Source of the DNA: Halobacteriales archaeon
Lineage (GTDB): Archaea > Halobacteriota > Halobacteria > Halobacteriales > SKSH01
Direction: 5' to 3'
Assembly: GCA_007118075.1 (NCBI GenBank)
Contig: SKSH01000101.1
Coordinates: 1-21,765, forward strand
DNA length: 21,765 bases
The position numbers and the translations under genes are program-made. Within the stretch, counting starts at the first letter, position 1. Each line of letters begins with the position of its first letter. Below the pieces are notes generated by a model, which saw only the letters and a program-made list of their open reading frames with translations, did no database searches and was not told the origin of the DNA. Positions 7,926 to 13,770 of this stretch are shown in pieces.

Positions 7926-8645
7926 CTAAGCGTTTCCTTTCCACTCCATCAATCGCCATCGACCACGCCAGTACAACCAGGGGGCGAACAGCAGGTATGC
8001 AACCCCAAGGATCAACAGCGCCCACGGGAAGGAACGCTCGAGTGCATATGGGGCGATAACCGCCATGACGTGGACGACTCCCATGATGAGGGCGTCGCGG
8101 ACGAGGAGGTCGGGATAGCGGATCGGGGCGACCATGAGCACGGTAAACACGAGCATCCCAACCAACAGGATCCTCGGATCGGTGACGGTTGCGAGTATCG
8201 CCGCCCCGATGACGGTCGCCGCGAGGGTGCTCTGGACCCCCTCGGTGTAGGTATCAGCGGTATCGAAGGCGGTGTAGAGTGCCAGGCGCAACACGGCTGT
8301 GACGGTGAAGGCGATGACGATGCTCCCGACGATGATGAAGTCGATCGAGAGTACCACGGCATCAAGTTCCCACGCCTCGCTGATGGCGAAGAAGACGATG
8401 ACCGCTGGAGCCACCGCGAAGGAGGCCACATCGGCGAGTGAGTCGAGGTAGGGACCGATGGCTGTCGAGCCATGCCATCGGGCGACGATCCCATCGACAC
8501 CATCGAGGATTGCCGCCGCGAGCACGAATCTCGCGGCCAGTTCGAGGTCTTCTGGGGCGACGAGGATGGCGAGGAGCCCGAGGGCGGCGTGCGCGGCGGT
8601 GACGACGTCGGCCGGACCGACGTGTTCGACGACACGCGGCTTCAT
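7926..8645 (-). CDS. pssA: CDP-alcohol phosphatidyltransferase, probable archaetidylserine synthase
   Basis: This 239-residue integral membrane protein carries the CDP-alcohol phosphatidyltransferase signature D48-x2-D51-G52-x2-A55-R56-x7-G64-x3-D68-x3-D72. It sits in LDGVDGIVARWHGSTAIGPY and the following DSLADVASF. The four Asp bind the metal and the CDP-linked lipid. About six helices follow. In haloarchaea, members with this N-terminus (VVEHVGPADVVTAAHAALG) are archaetidylserine synthases, condensing CDP-archaeol with serine. One group is linked to the archaeosortase/PssA/PssD surface-protein lipidation pathway. Archaetidylinositol- or glycerol-phosphate synthases are less likely alternatives. 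The start at 8645 gives the normal N-terminus. The in-frame extension to 8882 would run through the divergent halocyanin start. The HEAT-repeat gene follows on the same strand. Confidence 0.83.
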   Translation of the reverse strand: MKPRVVEHVGPADVVTAAHAALGLLAILVAPEDLELAARFVLAAAILDGVDGIVARWHGSTAIGPYLDSLADVASFAVAPAVIVFFAISEAWELDAVVLSIDFIIVGSIVIAFTVTAVLRLALYTAFDTADTYTEGVQSTLAATVIGAAILATVTDPRILLVGMLVFTVLMVAPIRYPDLLVRDALIMGVVHVMAVIAPYALERSFPWALLILGVAYLLFAPWLYWRGRWRLMEWKGNA

Positions 8646-8713
8646 ATCCGGTTCGTTGCCGACGCGAGCCTTACCTGTTGTCCTTGGCGATGCAGCCCAC
8701 CAACCGGGGTCCC

Positions 8714-8718
8714 TAAAT
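8714..8718 (+). promoter_or_regulatory. TATA-like box for the halocyanin gene
   Basis: TAAAT within CCCTAAATCC is centred 26 nt before the ATG at 8742, which fits a leaderless transcript and fixes the start of the lipoprotein. Confidence 0.55.
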
Positions 8719-8741
8719 CCATCCGGTTGGAATCCCCTGTT

Positions 8742-9161
8742 ATGCATCGTCGGGCGTTCGTTGCAGCTATCGCGACTGTGGCTGTGGCGGGCTGTGTCGA
8801 CCTCACCACCGGTGGCTCGAGTGACTTCGAGGAGGGGAACATCGGGATGTCCGCGCATTCGTTCCTTCCCGAAGAGTACCACACCGAGGTCGGTGAGACC
8901 GTGACGTGGTACAACTCGAGTTCACGTGCGCACACGGTCACGGCGTTCGATAATCAGATTCCAGACGAGGCCGAGTTCTTCGCGACCGGTGACTACGACT
9001 CGACCGACGAGGCCGTCGAGGCGTGGCACGATCACACCGGTGGTCGGCTGGATGCCGGTGATACATTCTCACATACCTTCGAGGTGCCTGGTTCATACCG
9101 ATACTACTGCATTCCACACCTCTATGGGGGCATGATCGGGACCGTCATCGTAGACGGGTGA
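8742..9161 (+). CDS. Halocyanin / plastocyanin-like blue copper lipoprotein
   Basis: This 139-residue protein begins with a twin-arginine-like signal (HRRAFVAAIATVAVAGC). The Cys at position 18 sits in a lipobox, so the mature protein should be lipid-anchored on the outer face of the membrane. The type I copper site is complete: His64 in SSRAHTVTAF, then Cys123-x2-His126-x4-Met131 in YRYYCIPHLYGGM. The domain starts with the typical VGETVTWYN strand. Halocyanins carry electrons between membrane complexes. The partner is not encoded here. The length is that of a single-domain form. It is divergent from pssA, and its last 17 nt overlap the end of the convergent membrane-protein gene at 9145. 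Confidence 0.93.
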   Translation: MHRRAFVAAIATVAVAGCVDLTTGGSSDFEEGNIGMSAHSFLPEEYHTEVGETVTWYNSSSRAHTVTAFDNQIPDEAEFFATGDYDSTDEAVEAWHDHTGGRLDAGDTFSHTFEVPGSYRYYCIPHLYGGMIGTVIVDG

Positions 9162-9465
9162 AGAGTGTGGATCGGATCGGTGGTGCGGCGGCAGTCTTCG
9201 ACAGCGAGTAGCCGAGCACGGCGAACCCGACCGCCACGAACACACTCTGGACCGCGACCGCGGTGGTGACGTCGGTCGCCACGAGCTGATGGAGTGAACC
9301 GCCGATGAGCGTGCCGAGGGTCACGAGGCCGATCCCGATCGAGAGAGAACGGAGCGCTGCGCTCTCTGTTCGACGGTATGCTCGCCAGGCAAGGAAGGTG
9401 ATCGTCCCACCAAGTACCAACGTCACCGCGTTGGCGACGGCGATGATGAGGATGGTGGTAGACAT
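9145..9465 (-). CDS. Three-helix membrane protein, similar to haloarchaeal DUF7521-type proteins
   Basis: From the ATG at 9465 the 106-residue protein has three hydrophobic segments (about 4-26, 40-60 and 68-89). An arginine-rich turn (RAYRRTESAALRSLSIGIGL) follows the first helix. This pattern resembles, from memory, small haloarchaeal membrane proteins annotated as DUF7521, which often accompany a helix-turn-helix regulator. No such regulator is present here. Function is unknown. An upstream in-frame Met at 9534 would add 23 non-hydrophobic residues and is not preferred. Its 3' end overlaps the halocyanin gene by 17 bp. Confidence 0.7.
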   Translation of the reverse strand: MSTTILIIAVANAVTLVLGGTITFLAWRAYRRTESAALRSLSIGIGLVTLGTLIGGSLHQLVATDVTTAVAVQSVFVAVGFAVLGYSLSKTAAAPPIRSTLFTRLR

Positions 9466-9497
9466 CGTTCGAGGGTCCTCCTGGTAACCGATTGGTC

Positions 9498-9535
9498 CCC
9501 ATTCACTACAAGTATCGAGCCGATTCCCATTCACT
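9498..9535. repeat. Direct repeat of CCCATTCACT upstream of the three-helix membrane gene
   Basis: CCCATTCACT occurs at 9498-9507 and again at 9526-9535, 28 bp apart and in the same orientation. Both lie in the 133-bp gap between eS1 and the membrane gene, 33-70 bp upstream of the latter's start on the minus strand. They could be binding sites for a regulator of that gene. Confidence 0.35.
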
Positions 9536-9598
9536 GGGGATGTGCTCGAACCACCGGCTCTCGAAGTTCATCAGCAGTGGACGAAACAGATCGAAAAC

Positions 9599-10195
9599 CT
9601 AGTTGTCTTCCTGTAATTCTTCGGGTCGGTCCTCACGTGCGGCCTTCTGGATCTCCACCCGTCGGAGTGGGTAGATCTCCTTCGCATCGGCGTAGATGGC
9701 TGATGAGAGGCGGCCACGGACAATCCCGTCGATGAAGTCATCGGCAGTACGCTCAGCGGCTGCCTCCTCGACGCGTTCGACCATCCGTCGTCGGATGGCC
9801 CGCTCTTGCTCGTGATCTGCCTTTTGCGTGGTGAAGGCGACCGGCTGGACACTGAACGCGATTCCATCGGCTGTCTCGACGGAGACGACCGCATCGACCT
9901 TCGAGGCACCTCGGCGGACGAGGCTTCGCAGGTAGTCACGAGTCAGTTCATGTGACTTGAACGTCGTATATGCACTATCAGAGCCGAAATCGACGATCTG
10001 GAAGGTCAACTTCGTGTTGTTCTCACTCGAGTCATCGAGGAGTTCTCCCAGCGTGGTCTCAATGGTTCGCCCGAGGAGCAACTCGGGTTCATCCGCCGGT
10101 GTCTCACCGACGGGTGCCCGGTCGAAGCCCTCGGGGGCCAGTACCGTGTACCAGGTCTTGCCCCTGGTTTGGCGTGATATGGATCGTTCACTCAT
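9599..10195 (-). CDS. rps3ae: 30S ribosomal protein eS1 (S3Ae)
   Basis: This 198-residue protein is a component of the small ribosomal subunit specific to archaea and eukaryotes. It has the family N-terminus (MSERSISRQTRGKTWYTVLA), LGRTIETTLGELLDD, ENNTKLTFQIVDFGSDSAYT, SHELTRDYLRSLVRRGASKV and the C-terminal block GRLSSAIYADAKEIYPLRRV. It lacks the long acidic tail many haloarchaeal versions have, ending soon after REDRPEELQEDN. It is last in the uS15 operon and overlaps pcc1 by 4 nt. Start at 10195 is supported by the overlap and by homology. Confidence 0.96.
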   Translation of the reverse strand: MSERSISRQTRGKTWYTVLAPEGFDRAPVGETPADEPELLLGRTIETTLGELLDDSSENNTKLTFQIVDFGSDSAYTTFKSHELTRDYLRSLVRRGASKVDAVVSVETADGIAFSVQPVAFTTQKADHEQERAIRRRMVERVEEAAAERTADDFIDGIVRGRLSSAIYADAKEIYPLRRVEIQKAAREDRPEELQEDN

Positions 10196-10428
10196 GGTTG
10201 TTGATTGGGTTCGGTGGTTACAAGTCCCGCGGTTCGGTCCGCCACATGGACCGCCCGCAGATAGTCGGTGATCGTCGCGCGAAGCCCACCGATGCTCTCG
10301 CGCTCGATCATGGTCGTGACGGTCGCACCCTCAACCGTCGTGACGACTTCTGGCGTGTTATCGGGGGAGATCGCGGCGGCGATCACCTCGGGGTGCTCGT
10401 GGGTCGTGGTGATCGTCGCTTCGTTCAT
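10192..10428 (-). CDS. pcc1: KEOPS complex subunit Pcc1
   Basis: Pcc1 is the small dimerising subunit of KEOPS, the complex that makes N6-threonylcarbamoyladenosine at position 37 of ANN-decoding tRNAs. The 78-residue sequence shows the family pattern: an ATITTTHEHPEVIAAAISPD strand-helix start, then VVTTVEGATVTTMIERESIG, then a helix with GLRATITDYLRAVHVA. It overlaps the upstream RecJ-like gene and downstream eS1 gene by 4 nt each, so all are translated from one mRNA. The other KEOPS subunits are not in the window. Confidence 0.88.
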   Translation of the reverse strand: MNEATITTTHEHPEVIAAAISPDNTPEVVTTVEGATVTTMIERESIGGLRATITDYLRAVHVADRTAGLVTTEPNQQP

Positions 10429-11468
10429 AGTGCCTCCATGATGGTTCGTGTCGGGTCAGCAGGTCGCGAGGGGATGATTGCCCCGGCGACGAATGGATCA
10501 CCCCAGCTGGCTCCCCCGTTGCGACTGACGACCGTCTCGAGGACCGCACTCGCCGATCGGTCCCCCGGTGCGACAAGCGCAAGGGCGGTCGGTGTCTCGC
10601 CAGCCAGCACCAGTCCGTACTGTGCCTCAAGGCCATTCGCGGCCCAGCAACGGGCCGTTGCGACGGTCGAGGCCTCCTCAATCTCAGCGATGGCGATCTC
10701 GCTGTCTGTACCGCTTGGCAAGGTATTGGTGGTTGTCTTGATCGCATCCACCACCGACTGATATGCCTCGAGTAGGGGCGACCAGCCGTGCCCGAGTAGA
10801 CCCGCGATGACCGTACCTGGGTCGATCTCGGCGAGCGTCGCGAGCACGTCTTGGGCCCCTTCCGCGGTCGTCGTTGGGCCGTCTTTGAGGTACGTCGGCC
10901 CGAGTGCGGATTCGATGGTAGAGGCGGCTGTGCCTCGTTCGAACACCGTTGCGGTGGTCACCCAAGAGGCCAAGTCTCTACGAGCCGCCAGATCGAGTGC
11001 CACGATCTCGCCTTCGATCGGTACGTCGCTGGTCAGGGTCGGGAGTCTGATCGATTGCGAAAGCGCGGTCTCGACCGTCGGATGGGCCGTCACGATCCCC
11101 GGGCTGGGGTCGGCACCGACTCGCTTGATTGCGGCGATGGCTCTCGATAGCGGCTCTGGGAGGTTGGTCAGGTCGAGAAGTTCCTCCACCTCGGCCAGTG
11201 GTGTGTACGGTGAGAGCTCGATCGCCCCATCAACGAGTCCAGGTGTCGTCGTGATGACCGGTCCTGCTGGGGTCTCGATGGGGGGTCGATCTGCACCAAT
11301 GATTCGCACCTGCGGAGCGGTTGCGACCGAGGTCAACACGGTTGCCGCAAGCACCTGACGGACCGCCGGCGTCGAAACGATGGCGATGGGATCGTCTGAT
11401 CCGAGCAGCTCGGTGAGCTCGGCACTCGCATCCTCGGCGAGCGACACATCAGACGATCCGGTGGCCAT
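10425..11468 (-). CDS. Degenerate RecJ/DHH-like protein of the uS15-eS1 operon
   Basis: This 347-residue protein sits where haloarchaea carry a protein usually labelled 'exonuclease RecJ', between uS15 and Pcc1. Position, length and the C-terminal pattern (GASWGDPFVAGAIIPSRPAD, ending TRTIMEAL) fit that family. I see no DADG-type motif in the first 100 residues, where a real RecJ would have it: the equivalent stretch reads DDPIAIVSTPAVRQVLAATV. There is also no DHH triad and no GGGH motif. Nuclease activity is therefore unlikely, and a structural or binding role linked to its translation-related neighbours is a guess. It starts directly after the uS15 stop (no gap) and overlaps pcc1 by 4 nt. 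Assignment rests mostly on operon position. Confidence 0.7.
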   Translation of the reverse strand: MATGSSDVSLAEDASAELTELLGSDDPIAIVSTPAVRQVLAATVLTSVATAPQVRIIGADRPPIETPAGPVITTTPGLVDGAIELSPYTPLAEVEELLDLTNLPEPLSRAIAAIKRVGADPSPGIVTAHPTVETALSQSIRLPTLTSDVPIEGEIVALDLAARRDLASWVTTATVFERGTAASTIESALGPTYLKDGPTTTAEGAQDVLATLAEIDPGTVIAGLLGHGWSPLLEAYQSVVDAIKTTTNTLPSGTDSEIAIAEIEEASTVATARCWAANGLEAQYGLVLAGETPTALALVAPGDRSASAVLETVVSRNGGASWGDPFVAGAIIPSRPADPTRTIMEAL

Positions 11469-11930
11469 CTATAGGAGTTCCTTCGCCGTTTCGTAGGAGT
11501 AGACGAAGTCTTCCGGGAGCGCATCTCCGCGGTAGTAGTTGACTAGCCGACGGACCTTCGACTCAGTGTTCTGTAGCGCCCGTCGGTTCGAGTGGTCGGT
11601 CGGGTTCTCCTCGAGGTGCTCACGCACCCTGACCGCTCGCTCGAGGAGGTTGTAGAGGTCCTCTGGCAGTTCTAGTCCTGCATCGTGTTCATCGAGGATC
11701 TCAGTCAGCTTTTGCCCCGTCGCGAGCTTGATATCCGGGACGGGGGTGCCATCGACACCCTCGTCGCGAAGGCGCATCCCAATCTGACTGGGTGCGAGTC
11801 CCTCTTCAGCTAGTTCGACGACGCGAGCTTCTATGGCCTCGACGTCGACGTCACTCCACTCCGGTGCTTCGTCTGCCGCTGGTCGATCCGATCCTGAGGA
11901 TCCCCGGCGGCGGGTATGCATTCGTGCCAT
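11469..11930 (-). CDS. rps15: 30S ribosomal protein uS15
   Basis: This 153-residue protein is the archaeal form of S15, a primary binder of 16S rRNA in the small-subunit platform. It begins MARMHTRRRGSSGSDRP, continues with PEWSDVDVEAIEARVVELA, SQIGMRLRDEGVDGTPVPDI and KLATGQKLTEIL, and ends with the rRNA-binding helix block (NRRALQNTESKVRRLVNYYR). The length is normal. It is first in the operon uS15 - RecJ-like - Pcc1 - eS1. No TATA box lies at the leaderless distance, so its mRNA probably has a 5' leader (see 11974-12060). Confidence 0.96.
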   Translation of the reverse strand: MARMHTRRRGSSGSDRPAADEAPEWSDVDVEAIEARVVELAEEGLAPSQIGMRLRDEGVDGTPVPDIKLATGQKLTEILDEHDAGLELPEDLYNLLERAVRVREHLEENPTDHSNRRALQNTESKVRRLVNYYRGDALPEDFVYSYETAKELL

Positions 11931-11973
11931 GGTGTATCGGGAACTCCACGGTCCGCCGGCAGAAGGTCACACT

Positions 11974-12019
11974 GCCGCAATCTCAAGCCGGCTGATCGCC
12001 GACGGGTCAGATTTGCGGC
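11974..12019 (-). promoter_or_regulatory. Potential stem-loop in the 5' leader of the uS15 operon
   Basis: GCCGCAA (11974-11980) is the exact reverse complement of TTGCGGC (12013-12019). The stem extends inward by TCT/AGA across one bulged base. The 25-nt loop contains a smaller CGGC/GCCG hairpin (11989-11992 with 11998-12001). It lies 44-89 nt before the uS15 start. A weak TATA-like TTTACC (about 12055-12060, minus strand) would start a transcript near 12030 that includes it. It could be an r-protein binding site for feedback control, or the 3' end of the upstream GNAT mRNA. No T run follows, which disfavours a terminator. Confidence 0.4.
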
Positions 12020-12076
12020 CGTGTCGTTCCGTGGATCGGCTACTGCATCCGTGAGGTAAAGGGTTACGGGACGGCG

Positions 12077-12598
12077 CTACTGGTCGGCCTGCCGCCCGTA
12101 GATGAGTAGATCGAGGCGCTCACCATCGACAAACGCGAATTCGGTCAGTCGACCCTCTTCGGTGTATCCATTCTTCTCGAGCACCCGTTGGCTGGCGGGA
12201 TTTCCATCGAGGACGGATGCGATGAGCTTCTCTATCCGGAGGTGGCCGAATGCCCAGTCGCTCAGCAATCCGACCGCCTCTGTGACATACCCCTTACCGT
12301 GATGATCGGACGAGAGGAAGTAGCCCAGCTCAGCGGTTCCCCAGATGTGGTTGATATCGTGCAACCCGATGATACCGACCGCTTCACCATCGGTGGCGAT
12401 GATGAGATGCTCTTGATTGTCTGCCTGGACAGCATGTTCGTAGAAGTCTTCTTCGTCTTTCAGCGTGGCTGGTCGGGCTCGACCGAGGGTGAGCCATATC
12501 GATGGATCGTTGATGACCTCCTGCAGGAATGGGAGGTCCTCCTCGTCGACCGGGTGGAGGTCGACTCCGTCACCACGGATAAAGATGGGACCTGGCAT
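12077..12598 (-). CDS. GNAT-family N-acetyltransferase (RimJ/RimL-like)
   Basis: From the ATG at 12598 this 173-residue protein has the layout of RimJ/RimL acetyltransferases: IFIRGDGVDLHPVDEEDLPF, GIIGLHDINHIWGTAELGYF, then the acetyl-CoA pyrophosphate-binding loop in HHGKGYVTEAVGLLSDWAF. NPASQRVLEKNGYTEEGRL follows. It transfers an acetyl group from acetyl-CoA to an amino group. The substrate may be a ribosomal protein N-terminus or a small molecule and cannot be chosen from sequence. The upstream in-frame Met at 12667 would add 23 residues not seen in the family. It diverges from tRNA-Ala and lies 146 bp upstream of uS15 on the same strand. Confidence 0.85.
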   Translation of the reverse strand: MPGPIFIRGDGVDLHPVDEEDLPFLQEVINDPSIWLTLGRARPATLKDEEDFYEHAVQADNQEHLIIATDGEAVGIIGLHDINHIWGTAELGYFLSSDHHGKGYVTEAVGLLSDWAFGHLRIEKLIASVLDGNPASQRVLEKNGYTEEGRLTEFAFVDGERLDLLIYGRQADQ

Positions 12599-12663
12599 GG
12601 TGAGACTGCAGCAAGGCTTGATTGTGAACCTATCGGAGCGAAATGGAAGATACGTGGGGGTTC

Positions 12664-12682
12664 CCAAAAACTTCGGTTTTGG
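12664..12682. repeat. Short hairpin with a C(TTCG)G loop in the GNAT-tRNA gap
   Basis: CCAAAAAC (12664-12671) and GTTTTGG (12676-12682) pair with one bulged A and close on TTCG. On the plus strand this is a cUUCGg tetraloop, a very stable RNA loop. No gene reads across it. Its role, if any, is unknown. Confidence 0.35.
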
Positions 12683-12709
12683 ATGCTGGCTATCATCCCA
12701 TTCGAGGGG

Positions 12710-12715
12710 TTTATT
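12710..12715 (+). promoter_or_regulatory. TATA-like box for tRNA-Ala
   Basis: TTTATT is centred about 30 nt before the first base of the tRNA, the distance usual for archaeal tRNA promoters. Confidence 0.45.
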
Positions 12716-12741
12716 CTTGCTGCTGCAAAAGTCGCCGTTGC

Positions 12742-12813
12742 GGGCTCGTAGATCAGCGGTAGATCACTCCCTTGGCATGGGAGAGGCCCCGGGTTCAAAT
12801 CCCGGCGAGTCCA
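12742..12813 (+). tRNA. tRNA-Ala (anticodon GGC)
   Basis: A complete 72-nt cloverleaf can be drawn. The acceptor stem GGGCTCG/CGAGTCC has one G-T pair, and the D stem is GATC/GATC. The anticodon stem CTCCC/GGGAG holds the loop TTGGCAT with anticodon GGC at 12774-12776. A 5-nt variable loop and the T arm CCGGG-TTCAAAT-CCCGG follow, with discriminator base A at 12813. The anticodon reads GCC and GCU alanine codons. The 3' CCA is not encoded, as is common in haloarchaea. I see no intron. Confidence 0.97.
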
Positions 12814-12875
12814 TCCTGATACCTCTGTTGTGGGGAGGGATCGCTGCGTCACGAATTCTCAAGGTTCAGTCCGTG

Positions 12876-12888
12876 ATTTTTGTGTTTT
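12876..12888 (+). terminator. T-rich stretch, candidate terminator after tRNA-Ala
   Basis: ATTTTTGTGTTTT lies 63 nt past the end of the tRNA and is the first T-rich run downstream. Archaeal RNA polymerase stops at such runs without needing a hairpin. Confidence 0.45.
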
Positions 12889-13246
12889 CAGATATAGCGG
12901 TCAATCTCGCTCAGCGATTATCCTACAACTTGTGGATCGGGTCGCCACCGTCTTGTGGTCAATCCAAGTTCGAATAATACGGATGGTTTCGCACCAGCGC
13001 ATTTTTCGAGCTGTGGCATGTGAACTCCACGGGGTAATGATCGGCCGTCGGTCGTAGGGTGGCCAGCCTTTCAAATAATTACGGATAAATGATATAATCG
13101 ACGGTATAGAACATTTCTACTTTACCAGAAGCAGTACTTCAAACTTGGTGAATTAGTGCGTCTCAATATCTCTATCTACATATTTATCTATTCCAATGAC
13201 AGCACATATCACTACATCTTTAATACCTCAGAGCCCCTATACTTCT

Positions 13247-13266
13247 ACTGTCGCAGATCAGACAGT
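13247..13266. promoter_or_regulatory. 20-bp dyad upstream of the SRPBCC gene
   Basis: ACTGTC (13247-13252) and GACAGT (13261-13266) are perfect reverse complements around an 8-nt centre. The dyad lies 37-56 nt before the ATG at 13303 and just after TATA-like words (CCTATAC near 13236; TTTAATA near 13219). It is therefore close to a likely transcript start. It could be an operator or a leader hairpin. Confidence 0.4.
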
Positions 13267-13302
13267 CATTCTCGTTTGAACTGACGATTGAGTTACATCC
13301 AT

Positions 13303-13770
13303 ATGACATCCTTTAACCACGAAATCGAGATTGGAGCACCTATCGAGTACGTTTTCGAGTGGGGAATCACCCCAGAGAACTGGGCAAGGGCAATGCCAGC
13401 GCTCATTGACTACGAAGTCATCGAGGAGACCGCTGAGGGGATCCACTTCCGGAATACAATCAAGATGCTCGGCAGGACCACCACGAGTAACGAGATATTC
13501 ACTGTTGACGAGGAGAATCACCGGACCGTCTCGGTCTTCGATGATGAGGACATGAGCGGTGAGATGATCTATGAATACACCGAGACCGAAGACGGTACCA
13601 TCGTGCGAATGCACGGTGAGCTCGAGGCTGGAACCTCGCTCTTTGACCGAGCACTCATGCCAGTGCTGTCTCGATACATGAACCGTCAGTTCGGAATCTC
13701 CCTGACGACGATGAAGGAACTCATCGAAGCCGAATACGCCATCCTGCAACAGGCCGTTGTCGAAGCCTGA
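13303..13770 (+). CDS. SRPBCC (START/polyketide-cyclase-like) family protein
   Basis: This 155-residue protein begins TSFNHEIEIGAPIEYVFEWG, the first strand and helix of the SRPBCC ligand-pocket fold (compare 'I.ApiErVFdw'). It then has NWARAMPALIDYEVIEET, a series of alternating strands (FRNTIKMLGRTTTSNEIFTV, TIVRMHGELEAG) and the long C-terminal helix typical of the fold (RQFGISLTTMKELIEAEYAI). Such proteins bind hydrophobic ligands or act as cyclases. The ligand here is unknown. The ATG at 13303 is chosen over a TTG at 13288 because homology begins right after it. It is isolated, with about 490 bp free upstream and 518 bp downstream. Confidence 0.8.
   Translation: MTSFNHEIEIGAPIEYVFEWGITPENWARAMPALIDYEVIEETAEGIHFRNTIKMLGRTTTSNEIFTVDEENHRTVSVFDDEDMSGEMIYEYTETEDGTIVRMHGELEAGTSLFDRALMPVLSRYMNRQFGISLTTMKELIEAEYAILQQAVVEA

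Larger units (their letters stand above)
12814..13302. other. 489-bp non-coding gap after tRNA-Ala, AT-rich in its right half
   Basis: No open frame here looks like a protein. The left half has a T-rich stretch (12876-12888) and a possible nested hairpin. AACTTG (12927-12932) pairs with CAAGTT (12965-12970) and GAT (12935-12937) with ATC (12962-12964), enclosing CCAC/GTGG (12945-12948 with 12955-12958). T5 follows at 13002-13006. From about 13070 the sequence turns AT-rich, with several TATA-like words and three TATCT copies at 13167, 13173 and 13185. No copy of the tRNA 3' end was found downstream, so there is no evidence for an integrated element. Confidence 0.5.

Noticed and set aside
8012..8635. 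Minus-strand frame of 207 codons over pssA
   Set aside because: Ser/Pro/Arg-rich shadow. The real frame carries the CDP-alcohol phosphatidyltransferase motif.
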